A stretch of 64,000 nt of DNA from Candidatus Woesearchaeota archaeon (lineage in GTDB: Archaea > Nanobdellota > Nanobdellia > Woesearchaeales > GW2011-AR9), in the NCBI GenBank assembly GCA_016188115.1, contig JACPIK010000002.1, positions 1,190,077 through 1,254,076 on the forward strand. The letters are read 5' to 3'. A model generated the notes under the pieces. The model was not told the origin of the DNA. It saw only the letters and a list, made by a program, of their open reading frames with translations, and did no database searches. The position numbers and the translations under genes are program-made. Positions 16,341-23,738 of the stretch are shown one piece after another (the first letter of the stretch is position 1; each line of letters opens with the position of its first letter).

Positions 16341-16397
16341 ACAATTGTATTTCTGTTGTTTTTATAAAAATATTATGGTGCTGCATACTAAAATAGG

Positions 16398-17105
16398 CTA
16401 ATACCTCCCACCCAAATACACCTGCTGGATCTTCGTATTCTTCACAATTTCTTTACCGCCTTCCAACACTACTTCTCCATTTTCTAACAAATACGTTCGA
16501 TCAGCGCATTCAATTGCTTTCTTGGCATTCTGTTCTACAATCAAGATAGAAATATGTTCAACACTCCTGATGTGCTGCAACAACGTAAATAATTCTTTTT
16601 GTAATTTAGGGCTTAATCCTAATGTGGGTTCATCAAGCAACAACAGCGTTGGTTTTTGCATCAATGCTCGACCTAATGCCAACATCTGTTGCTCACCACC
16701 ACTTAACGAGAAAGCTCGATCATGAATCTTCTTTGTTAAAACTGGAAACAATGTAAACACATGCGCGCGACGTTCTCTATATTCTTCTTCGCTAAGTCCC
16801 TTTCCACCAATAGCTAAATTCTCTTCAACAGTTAAATCACTAAAATTAATTCGTCCTTGGGGAACATAACTTATGCCTCGTTCTAGTAATTGATGGGTCT
16901 CGAGTTTAGTAATATCCTCTCCTTGAAAAAGTATTTCTCCTTTCGTAATCGTTGCGAGTCCAAACACACTCTTCAAAATAGTGCTTTTACCAGCACCATT
17001 TGGTCCAATTAACGCAACGATTTTTTCATTACCTACAGAGAGATTAACTTCATGTAAAATAGCTAATTCTAAGTATCCTGCAGATAGATTTTTGATTGTA
17101 AGCAT
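16398..17105 (-). CDS. livF: ABC transporter ATPase, branched-chain amino acid type (LivF)
   Basis: 235 residues. Walker A GPNGAGKST, signature LSGGEQQ and Walker B LLLLDEPTLGL are all intact. The opening 'MLTIKNLSAGYLELAILHEVNL' and the end 'VYLGGRY' are typical of LivF. It pairs with LivG to power the LivH-LivM permease. It is last in the liv operon, 60 nt after livG; the gap carries a 9-bp inverted repeat (17112-17130) of unknown meaning. Confidence 0.95.
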   Translation of the reverse strand: MLTIKNLSAGYLELAILHEVNLSVGNEKIVALIGPNGAGKSTILKSVFGLATITKGEILFQGEDITKLETHQLLERGISYVPQGRINFSDLTVEENLAIGGKGLSEEEYRERRAHVFTLFPVLTKKIHDRAFSLSGGEQQMLALGRALMQKPTLLLLDEPTLGLSPKLQKELFTLLQHIRSVEHISILIVEQNAKKAIECADRTYLLENGEVVLEGGKEIVKNTKIQQVYLGGRY

Positions 17106-17165
17106 GGTGTTTAATATTAATTTAATATTAGTCTCCTTTCTGTTCTATTTTTAGTATTATCTTTT

Positions 17166-17921
17166 TCATTGTCCTAAATATGCCTCAAGTACCTTTGGGT
17201 TAGCGCGAATCTGTTCCGGTGTTCCCTTTGCAATCACGCAACCACGGTCCATCACATAGATCCATTGTGCTAAATCCATCACAAAGTTCATATCATGTTC
17301 AATGAGTAAAATTGTCTCCCCATTCTCATGTAACCGGCGTAGAATCACTTTAATTTTTTCTCGTAATTGTGGATTAATTCCTGCAACAGGTTCATCCAAC
17401 AATAAGATTGTGTGCGGTTTAGCAATCGCCATTGCCAGATCAAGCAGTTTTCGTTGTCCATAACTAAGATCTGTAGCATATGTGGAAAGTGGTTTAGTTA
17501 ACCCTACTAATCTTAATATCTCTTGAATTTTGTCTTGCACAATACTCTGTGGTCGAAATATACTCTTCCATAGGGATTCATCATCTTGGCTCATCGCAAT
17601 TTCAAGGTGATCTCGAATCGTCAAGTTACGAAATAATCGCACTTGTTGAAACGTGCGCGAAACCCCTCGTCGAGCTACTGCATAATCTTCTCCTTTCTCT
17701 ATTTTTTCTGACTTTAACTTTAATACTCCTGTGTCCTCTTGCACCAGTCGTGAAATTACATTAAATACTGTCGTTTTTCCCGATCCATTTGGACCAATCA
17801 ACGCCGTAATACTTCCTTTTCCAACGCTAAAACTGCATTTATCCAGCGCGTTGATTCCACCAAACGATTTAGAAACTTTTTCAATTTCTAGAACAGGCAA
17901 TATTGGGCTGTGAGTACTCAT
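17166..17921 (-). CDS. livG: ABC transporter ATPase, branched-chain amino acid type (LivG)
   Basis: 251 residues with GPNGSGKTT (Walker A), LSYGQRKLL (signature variant usual for LivG) and ILLLDEPVAGI (Walker B). The C-terminus 'IRANPKVLEAYLGQ' is the LivG hallmark. Start and the livM stop overlap by 4 nt (ATGA), so translation is coupled. Family membership is clear; the real substrate could be amino acids, urea or short amides. Confidence 0.95.
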   Translation of the reverse strand: MSTHSPILPVLEIEKVSKSFGGINALDKCSFSVGKGSITALIGPNGSGKTTVFNVISRLVQEDTGVLKLKSEKIEKGEDYAVARRGVSRTFQQVRLFRNLTIRDHLEIAMSQDDESLWKSIFRPQSIVQDKIQEILRLVGLTKPLSTYATDLSYGQRKLLDLAMAIAKPHTILLLDEPVAGINPQLREKIKVILRRLHENGETILLIEHDMNFVMDLAQWIYVMDRGCVIAKGTPEQIRANPKVLEAYLGQ

Positions 17922-18790
17922 TGCAAATCAATCCTCCCACAAATTCCCCTTGGTCGATAAAGTAAAATACCCAGTAAAATCAATGCGTACAAAATCTGTC
18001 GTAGAGGTCCAAGAATCGAACTAGGCATGTCAATGAAACGCAGTGCCTCAGGAATTAAAATAAGAATCGCCGGTGCAATAATACTTCCTCGTAGCGATGC
18101 TAACCCTCCCACAATCACAGCCGTGACCACAAAAATTAGGCTTGTTAATGAAAATGAACTTGGATCGATGTAGCTAATATAATGCGCATACACACTTCCA
18201 GCAATTCCTGCAAAAAATCCTGAGATCGCCATTATTTTGTATCGAAGTAGATAGGTGTTTTTTCCCAGTACCCGCAACCCTACTTCATCATCACGCGCTG
18301 CTTGTAATAATCGACCAAAACCAGAACGAACTATCAACCTCATCAGACCAACGCTTATTCCGGCAATAATAATCATGAATAGAAGATAAGAACCAGTGCT
18401 TTGAATAGTAAAACCAAACAATTCCGGTTTAGGAATGCCGGGAATCCCTAACGGTCCTCGTGTGACATCAACCCAATTAATTAAAACAGAATACACCACA
18501 AACGAAAATCCTAATGTTGCAAGGACTAAATAATCTCCTTTGAGCTTACAGGTAATTCCATACAGCAAAGCACCAAAAAAAGCTGCAAAAAGTCCTGCCA
18601 TTATAAATGCAACCAGAAATGGCACACCGTGTATCACTAACAATGCAGAGGTATATGCACCGATGCCAAACAACGCCACATGACCTAAATTAAGTAAACC
18701 ACTATATCCAACAGCAAGATTAAGGCTTAACGTGAGGATAATATAGATTCCTACTAGAACCAGCAAGTGAATGAGATATTGTTCAATCAT
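17918..18790 (-). CDS. livM: ABC transporter permease LivM
   Basis: 290 residues, about eight to nine membrane helices. Typical features include 'TLSLNLAVGYSGLLNLGHVALFGIGAYTSALL' near the N-terminus and 'AARDDEVGLRVLGKNTYLLRYKIMAISGFFAGIAGSVYAHYISYIDPSSF' in the cytosolic coupling loop. It forms the channel with LivH. Coding ends overlap with both neighbours by 4 nt, showing one operon livH-livM-livG-livF. Confidence 0.95.
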   Translation of the reverse strand: MIEQYLIHLLVLVGIYIILTLSLNLAVGYSGLLNLGHVALFGIGAYTSALLVIHGVPFLVAFIMAGLFAAFFGALLYGITCKLKGDYLVLATLGFSFVVYSVLINWVDVTRGPLGIPGIPKPELFGFTIQSTGSYLLFMIIIAGISVGLMRLIVRSGFGRLLQAARDDEVGLRVLGKNTYLLRYKIMAISGFFAGIAGSVYAHYISYIDPSSFSLTSLIFVVTAVIVGGLASLRGSIIAPAILILIPEALRFIDMPSSILGPLRQILYALILLGILLYRPRGICGRIDLQ

Positions 18791-19671
18791 TCTCTCGCCC
18801 CTTTATCTATCCCAAAAATTCCCTTTGGTCGCAATAACAAAAAGAGAAAAAGTAACGTAAACGTAATCGCACTCTTGTACCCAGAAGGCAAAAACCACGT
18901 TCCTACATTTTCTGCAGTGCCGACGAGATAACTTCCTACAATGGAACCTGGAACTGAATAAATTCCTCCAATAATTGCACCACTAAATCCTTTAATCATC
19001 AAATCTGTGCCCATGGAGGGATCAAGATTCTGTTCTAGTGCAATGAGAATTCCCGCAATGCCTGCAAGAGCTGAACCAATAATAAACGAAATAGCCATCA
19101 GTTTAGATGGATTAAGACCCATAATCGAAGCCAATTCTTTATGATCTGCAACCGCACGTAAATCTCGTCCTAACGCTGTTTTTGTCATAAACAAATAAAA
19201 TATCCCTAACAAGATTAATGATGTAAAAATTAAGACAATTTGTAACGGAGTAATCACCGCACCAGCGATAGTAATTCCTTCTTTCACCTCAATAAAACCT
19301 ATAGTTTTAACATCTGCTCCATAGAACAACAACATAATATTTTCTATCAAAGTTAACAGACCAATTGAAGCGATGAGCATAATCACTGTTGATGACTTAC
19401 GTTTTTGCAATGGCTCATAGATTGCTTTAAACATCAATAATCCTAGTAAAGATGTCGCAAAAATAGTAAGCAGGCAGGCAATCACAAATGGGGCTTGTAA
19501 AATCGTAAAAAAAGAATATAACCCATACCCTGCAACTACCACACTTGCTCCATGTGCCAGATGGACATATCTATTTGTAGAATAAATCAGACTAAACCCC
19601 ACTGCCACCAATGCATAAATGCTGCCGATAATTAACGAATTGACCAAAAGTTGCGCAGCCGGAAATGTCAT
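18787..19671 (-). CDS. livH: ABC transporter permease LivH
   Basis: 294 residues, multi-pass. The opening 'LLVNSLIIGSIYALVAVGFSLIYSTNRYVHLAHG' and 'ALGRDLRAVADHKELASIMGLNPSKLMAISFIIGSALAGIAGI' are LivH hallmarks. It is the first gene of the operon; CCTTTAAATAGC about 25 nt upstream of ATG 19671 is a likely TATA box. No gene for the periplasmic-type binding protein (LivJ/LivK) accompanies it within this window, which is unusual for the family. Confidence 0.95.
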   Translation of the reverse strand: MTFPAAQLLVNSLIIGSIYALVAVGFSLIYSTNRYVHLAHGASVVVAGYGLYSFFTILQAPFVIACLLTIFATSLLGLLMFKAIYEPLQKRKSSTVIMLIASIGLLTLIENIMLLFYGADVKTIGFIEVKEGITIAGAVITPLQIVLIFTSLILLGIFYLFMTKTALGRDLRAVADHKELASIMGLNPSKLMAISFIIGSALAGIAGILIALEQNLDPSMGTDLMIKGFSGAIIGGIYSVPGSIVGSYLVGTAENVGTWFLPSGYKSAITFTLLFLFLLLRPKGIFGIDKGARE

Positions 19672-19810
19672 GTACCAAGAGACGAAAATGAGCTATTTAA
19701 AGGTTTATCTATATGTTTGAGTTAGAAGTGTTACGCAAACTCTCTTAAAAACAAATTACACTAAAAATTAAACCTATTAAAAGTTAAACCTATTGTGGAT
19801 CTTAACTTCT

Positions 19811-20176
19811 TCATACATCATCCAAATCCACTGCAATATTCACTCTTTCTTCTGCACCTAAAGATTCTTCTATTAATTTCCATGCAGCGTCGCAGTATCT
19901 ATCAATCTTAACTTTAGGATATTCAACAGATGCAAGATTAATCCGAATCTTAGAAACAATATCACTGATCAAATTTTCTTTAGTAACGGTTGGAGTTGAA
20001 CCTGGTTGAGCAAAACAACATTGTTGGTACCAAGTAGAAAATGTCTTTTTATTAAGCGTAAACACGGCTTGTACTTGCACTGTTTGACGACGTTCAAATC
20101 CTTGTTTCTGCGCTAGTGCTAACAGTTTTTGCTCAATATCTCGCAACCATAATTTTGCTTTAATTCCTTCAAACAT
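19811..20176 (-). CDS. Hypothetical protein, 121 residues
   Basis: Small soluble protein opening MFEGIKAKLWLRDIEQKLLALAQ, with paired Cys in 'YQQCCFAQPG' and a C-terminal helix followed by 'VNIAVDLDDV'. A GAGGG Shine-Dalgarno lies just upstream of ATG 20176 and a TTTTTATAC element near 20260. I recognise no family. The flanking non-coding stretches of 139 and 189 nt show no further ORF or RNA that I can support. Confidence 0.6.
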   Translation of the reverse strand: MFEGIKAKLWLRDIEQKLLALAQKQGFERRQTVQVQAVFTLNKKTFSTWYQQCCFAQPGSTPTVTKENLISDIVSKIRINLASVEYPKVKIDRYCDAAWKLIEESLGAEERVNIAVDLDDV

Positions 20177-20365
20177 ATTTCATCCCTCTTTTCATCTCAT
20201 CACTGCCGTCATTAGTCAAAAAATATTTTCCTACCAAATCTAAAAGTTAAAGAGTATAAAAACAATTCTACGTTGCTGACCTAATTTTGTATTTTTCCTT
20301 ACTTCTTTCTTTATTATCTCTTCTAATATAACTTTAGAGAATCTCAAACCTATCTGTCTTGGATT

Positions 20366-21472
20366 TTATCCTTTTCTCTGACTTTGCACAATTCCATTTT
20401 GTTCATTAAACTGAATCGGCAGAAATTTCTCTAACACATACATATTAGTTTTTGCATGAGGGGTAAAATGATCATATCGGATTGCTGAACCAGGCAAGAA
20501 TGCCATATAAATTAAGATTTGATCTATCATAAATTGATCCACAGTATTGGTCGAGTCGATTTCTTTTCGCAGACCCATCACTGCATTAGCGGCCACTTGT
20601 TCAGAAGTCTTGTCTTTCTCTAATAACTCATTATAAGAAAGAATTATGGGGGTTGTAGAAAGTTGATTTTCAAAAATCGCCCACAACACCACTTCACCGC
20701 CCACACTATTTGTTGCGTTGTATTCTGTCCTTAATGAAATCGGAACCTTGTACGAGACAAGCGAGAGTCGAATAGTTTTTTCAATTCGTTCTGCCACTTC
20801 TTTTTCTGCTAATTGTGAACTCACATTAATCACGCCGCGAATCTGTTGAAGTGGACCTCGCTGTGTTGCATTAAATGGAGAAGGACGTAAAGAAATAGCC
20901 TCTTTTTGCATCTCCTGTTTTATCTCATTTAGTATCATTAGTATTTCCTGTGCTGTATACTTTGGCACAATCGTGACTTCCACAACTCCTCCTCCTGCTG
21001 GATAATATCCTCTGCGTAAAATTTTGCATTCTATTTTCTCTACTAACGGCTCAAGATACATAAACAAAACATGTTGGGTGAAATCAACCGGCGATTGCCA
21101 CTTTCCTCCTGTGCCACCAGTGATTTTAAGTGTAATGCGACCAGGTGCGAAAATACAACAAGGAAGAACACCTTGTAAGAACAACGAAATACTTCCAGCT
21201 GTTCCAATATCAAAAGAATAAACTCCTTTCTTCATTGTGCCTGGAGTAAATTCCAGATTCATACTTCCCAATTCAACATTATTTGTTTGCGCTCCACTCA
21301 TCGTTTTAAGCGCATTGATAATCGTAAGATGCTGTGCTTTTAGACCTGGTTGTTCCCGTCCAGCGCGAATATTATTAATCGAGCAGGGGATCCCCGTCAG
21401 TGTTGAGAGAGCCACAGCTGTTCGCACTAATGCTCCCCCGCCTTCACCATAAGAACCATCTAATGTAATCAT
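20366..21472 (-). CDS. rtcA: RNA 3'-terminal phosphate cyclase
   Basis: 368 residues. It converts RNA 3'-phosphate to 2',3'-cyclic phosphate via an enzyme-AMP intermediate. The N-terminal 'MITLDGSYGEGGGALVRTAVALS' and 'NIRAGREQPGLKAQHL' are diagnostic, and 'TGGTGGKWQSPVDF' and the C-terminal 'HAKTNMYVLEKFLP' carry the nucleotide site and the catalytic His. It is slightly longer than typical (about 340) owing to a C-terminal extension. It is divergent from the PspC gene. Confidence 0.96.
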   Translation of the reverse strand: MITLDGSYGEGGGALVRTAVALSTLTGIPCSINNIRAGREQPGLKAQHLTIINALKTMSGAQTNNVELGSMNLEFTPGTMKKGVYSFDIGTAGSISLFLQGVLPCCIFAPGRITLKITGGTGGKWQSPVDFTQHVLFMYLEPLVEKIECKILRRGYYPAGGGVVEVTIVPKYTAQEILMILNEIKQEMQKEAISLRPSPFNATQRGPLQQIRGVINVSSQLAEKEVAERIEKTIRLSLVSYKVPISLRTEYNATNSVGGEVVLWAIFENQLSTTPIILSYNELLEKDKTSEQVAANAVMGLRKEIDSTNTVDQFMIDQILIYMAFLPGSAIRYDHFTPHAKTNMYVLEKFLPIQFNEQNGIVQSQRKG

Positions 21473-21632
21473 GCCCTCTAGTTTTGGATTACTGTATTTA
21501 ACTGTTATGGGGGTCTTTTAAGAGTCTCATTAGAATTTTTACAAAATGACCCCACTAAGAGTTTCACAAAAGGTCTCACAAAAAAAAAGGTCTCACAAAA
21601 AGTCTTTTATACCCTTCCATTATTCATTCATT

Positions 21633-21923
21633 ATGTCAAAATCAACTAAATCCTCCCGTAAAACAAGTTCACAAACTTCAAGTTCTCCCTCTCCAAATCA
21701 TTCGTCTTCTAATTCTTCCTCAAATTATTCCTCTCACGTTAAGCGTCTCTATCGCAATTCCAATGACAAAGTTCTTGGCGGTGTCTGTTCTGGAGTTGCA
21801 GAATATTTCTCTATCGATCCAGTTCTTGTACGTATCGTTTGGGTACTTGCAACATTAGTCAGTATGGGTTTTGGCATTATTGCCTATCTTGTTGCGTGGA
21901 TCATCATGCCAGAAAAACAATAG
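21633..21923 (+). CDS. PspC-domain small membrane protein
   Basis: 96 residues. A Ser/Thr/Lys-rich cytosolic N-terminus (about 30 residues) is followed by the PspC motif 'KRLYRNSNDKVLGGVCSGVAEYFSIDPVLVRIVWVLATLV' and a membrane helix ending 'LVAWIIMPEKQ'. PspC proteins respond to membrane stress in bacteria; in archaea the role is unknown. ATG 21633 is preferred because a TCTTTTATAC TATA-like element lies about 28 nt upstream; an upstream in-frame start at 21546 falls in a stretch with repeated GGTCTCACAAAA units. Confidence 0.9.
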   Translation: MSKSTKSSRKTSSQTSSSPSPNHSSSNSSSNYSSHVKRLYRNSNDKVLGGVCSGVAEYFSIDPVLVRIVWVLATLVSMGFGIIAYLVAWIIMPEKQ

Positions 21924-21942
21924 GGTCTTTTTTCTTAGAAAT

Positions 21943-21953
21943 CTTTTTATAGG
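21943..21953 (+). promoter_or_regulatory. TATA box of the tRNA-Trp gene
   Basis: CTTTTTATAGG is centred about 28 nt before the first base of the mature tRNA, the expected spacing for an archaeal TATA box. The interval contains no other gene. Confidence 0.6.
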
Positions 21954-22014
21954 ATCCCCTGAGCTATCTAAAATGTGGGGACGTAGTCTAACCTGGCAGA
22001 ATAGGGGCCTCCAG

Positions 22015-22062
22015 TAACTGGAAAGATGAGCTTTAAAGCGATGAAAAATCTTCCCTGAAGCA
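22015..22062 (+). other. tRNA-Trp intron 1 (position 37/38)
   Basis: A 48-nt insert sits directly after G37, the canonical archaeal intron site. It contains the palindrome GCTTTAAAGC and the pairing segments GGAA/TTCC. The bulge-helix-bulge around the splice sites is relaxed, with one C-A mismatch in the 4-bp core. Boundaries follow from the exon fold and could shift by one base. Confidence 0.8.
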
Positions 22063-22083
22063 AGCCTTAGATCAGGGTTCAAA

Positions 22084-22120
22084 TATCTCCAAGGAAAATC
22101 AAATCCTACAGATTTGAAAG
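22084..22120 (+). other. tRNA-Trp intron 2 (T-loop, position 59/60)
   Basis: A 37-nt insert interrupts the T-loop. The T-stem CAGGG/CCCTG, the helix TTCA/TGAA and bulges AAT and AGT form a bulge-helix-bulge; cutting it gives a normal 7-nt loop. Inside is a hairpin CAAATC-CTACA-GATTTG. Confidence 0.78.
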
Positions 22121-22135
22121 TCCCTGCGTCCCCAC

Positions 22136-22144
22136 TCTTTTTTT
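22136..22144 (+). terminator. T-rich terminator after tRNA-Trp
   Basis: A run of seven T directly follows the tRNA discriminator base; archaeal termination commonly uses such T-tracts. Confidence 0.45.
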
Positions 22145-22241
22145 CACCATATCCTTTTTTCTCACAATTTTTCATAAATCACATCAATCAATTTATCTTC
22201 TCGATTTATGCTTTCAACACTTCTTAGTCTCATTTTCTGAA

Positions 22242-22253
22242 AAATATATAAAC
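22242..22253 (+). promoter_or_regulatory. TATA box of the amino-acid permease gene
   Basis: AAATATATAAAC lies about 28 nt upstream of ATG 22276 with no Shine-Dalgarno, fitting a leaderless transcript. Confidence 0.6.
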
Positions 22254-22275
22254 CCAAACATACTCTCTAAAATCG

Positions 22276-23451
22276 ATGTTTCACAAAAGAGGGTCACCTA
22301 ATTCATTTCTTGCTAAGCACCCTGTTGGCGTAGCTTCATTAACATTAATTGGCGGGATTGTCGGAGCAGGGGTATTAGGAATTCCCTACACTATTGCGAA
22401 AGCCGGATTATTATACGGTCTCGTACTTGTTATTGGTTTGGGTTTACTATTCCTCACCATCAATCTTTTTTTAGGAGAAGTAATTTTACGCACCAAAGAG
22501 AGTCATCAACTTGTAGGGTACGCTGATAAATATCTTGGTTTTCCTGGTCGATTCGTCATTACCTGCACCATGATCATTAATGTCTATGGTGCATTAATTG
22601 CGTATTTATTAGGAACTAGTACTGCTTTATCTCATATTTTTCCATTTGGTTCTCCTTTTGTATTCATGCTCATCTTTTTTGGTATAGCTTCAACAATAGT
22701 AATATTTGGTCTTAAAACAACCTCGCGTATGGAAACAATTATTGTGGGGCTTATGCTCCTCACCATTATCATTATGGGTATTGCTTCATGGCAGGACATC
22801 CATTCTGACCATTTTGAAACCTTCCATCCGGCATTCTTTTTTCTGCCGTATGGAGTAATTCTCTTTGCATATCATGGTCTGCTTATTGTTCCAGAAGCCG
22901 CGCAACAACTTCGCCAACATAAAAAATCGTTACGTAAAGCCATCATCATTGGCTCTTGTGTTCCTATTGTGATTTATGCCCTATTTAGTATCATTGTCGT
23001 AGGTCTTGTTGGTCCAGAAAACTTTTCGTTGCTTGAACCAAATGAACGTATCGCAACTGTTGCATTAAGTATCTATGCTCATCCCATAATTGGTTTTATC
23101 GTCAACATCCTTGCTGTACTAGCCATGTTCTCTTCCTATCTTGCATTAGGAACTGCGCTCTTAGAAATGTATAAACTTGATTATAAACTAAAGACAGTGT
23201 GGGCAGTCCTCTTGACTTTTTCGATTCCTTTTGTTGTAGTATATTTTTCCCTCACTACGTTTATAACCGTGTTAGGTATTGTTGGTGCTGTCGTTGGTGG
23301 TATTGATTCTAGCACTATTGTTTTAATGTATTGGCGAGCAAAAAAGTATGGTGAACGCAAACCTGAGTATTCCCTTTCCTCCAATCATCTTCTAGGTGCG
23401 ATCTGCATTCTCTTTTTTGCTGCAGGAATTGGCTACTTCTTTTTATTTTAG
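22276..23451 (+). CDS. Amino-acid permease of the SdaC/tryptophan-tyrosine type
   Basis: 391 residues with about eleven membrane helices. The N-terminal 'VGVASLTLIGGIVGAGVLGIPYTIAKAGLL' is the G-x-G-x-x-G-x-P hallmark of the APC superfamily, and the whole resembles COG0814 (hydroxy- and aromatic amino-acid permeases). The helix-6-like 'LPYGVILFAYHGLLIVPEAAQQL' also fits. Such proteins are proton- or sodium-coupled importers. The exact substrate is unknown; Trp/Tyr, Ser/Thr or Gln are possible. It lies 142 nt downstream of the tRNA-Trp gene, with its own promoter. Confidence 0.88.
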   Translation: MFHKRGSPNSFLAKHPVGVASLTLIGGIVGAGVLGIPYTIAKAGLLYGLVLVIGLGLLFLTINLFLGEVILRTKESHQLVGYADKYLGFPGRFVITCTMIINVYGALIAYLLGTSTALSHIFPFGSPFVFMLIFFGIASTIVIFGLKTTSRMETIIVGLMLLTIIIMGIASWQDIHSDHFETFHPAFFFLPYGVILFAYHGLLIVPEAAQQLRQHKKSLRKAIIIGSCVPIVIYALFSIIVVGLVGPENFSLLEPNERIATVALSIYAHPIIGFIVNILAVLAMFSSYLALGTALLEMYKLDYKLKTVWAVLLTFSIPFVVVYFSLTTFITVLGIVGAVVGGIDSSTIVLMYWRAKKYGERKPEYSLSSNHLLGAICILFFAAGIGYFFLF

Positions 23452-23738
23452 AATCCTCTTCTAATTTCTCGTGGTCTTTTCTTTCTTACTCTCTCTCTTT
23501 TACACCCATTTTCTGCTCTTTCTCTTTTTGTATTGTCTGATGTAATTTTATTCAATCTAGGTTCTCCAATCTATACTCTCTAATCTATACTCTCTAATCT
23601 TTATTATCTACTATTTTTCTGTGCAATTTTCTGCTTTCAAGATGTTCTCCCCGTGGGGGAAATATATCCCTATAATCTGGACATTTTCCATGAATTCAAC
23701 GAAATATTTATATAAACAGTATCTACTGGTGAGTGATT

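Larger units (their letters stand above)
21977..22134 (+). tRNA. tRNA-Trp (CCA) with two introns
   Basis: The acceptor stem GGGGACG pairs with CGTCCCC (22127-22133), followed by discriminator A; CCA is not encoded. The D-arm contains AACCTGG. Anticodon stem GGGGC (22004-22008) pairs with GCCTT (22064-22068), two pairs being G-U, around loop CU-CCA-GA; the anticodon is 22011-22013. The T-stem CAGGG (22073-22077) pairs with CCCTG (22122-22126). A mature fold appears only after removing an insert after position 37 (22015-22062) and a second insert in the T-loop (22084-22120). The spliced T-loop reads TTCAAAT. The D-stem has one mismatch (G10-A25). Splicing would need the archaeal endonuclease. 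Confidence 0.9.

Noticed and set aside
17112-17130. Inverted repeat TAATATTAA/TTAATATTA as an operator for livF
   Set aside because: It is pure AT in an AT-rich genome, lies inside an operon, and no regulator is linked to it.
22015-22062. Box C/D guide RNA inside the tRNA-Trp intron, as in haloarchaea
   Set aside because: An AGATGAG and a CTGA are present, but box C is not consensus, the intron is only 48 nt and no clear guide-D' arrangement is visible.
23452-23738. Regulatory RNA in the gap before the giant gene (hairpin TTCTCCCC/GGGGGAA near 23645)
   Set aside because: Only one short hairpin and a duplicated TCTATACTCTCTAA are visible; no riboswitch class fits. I see nothing else in this stretch.
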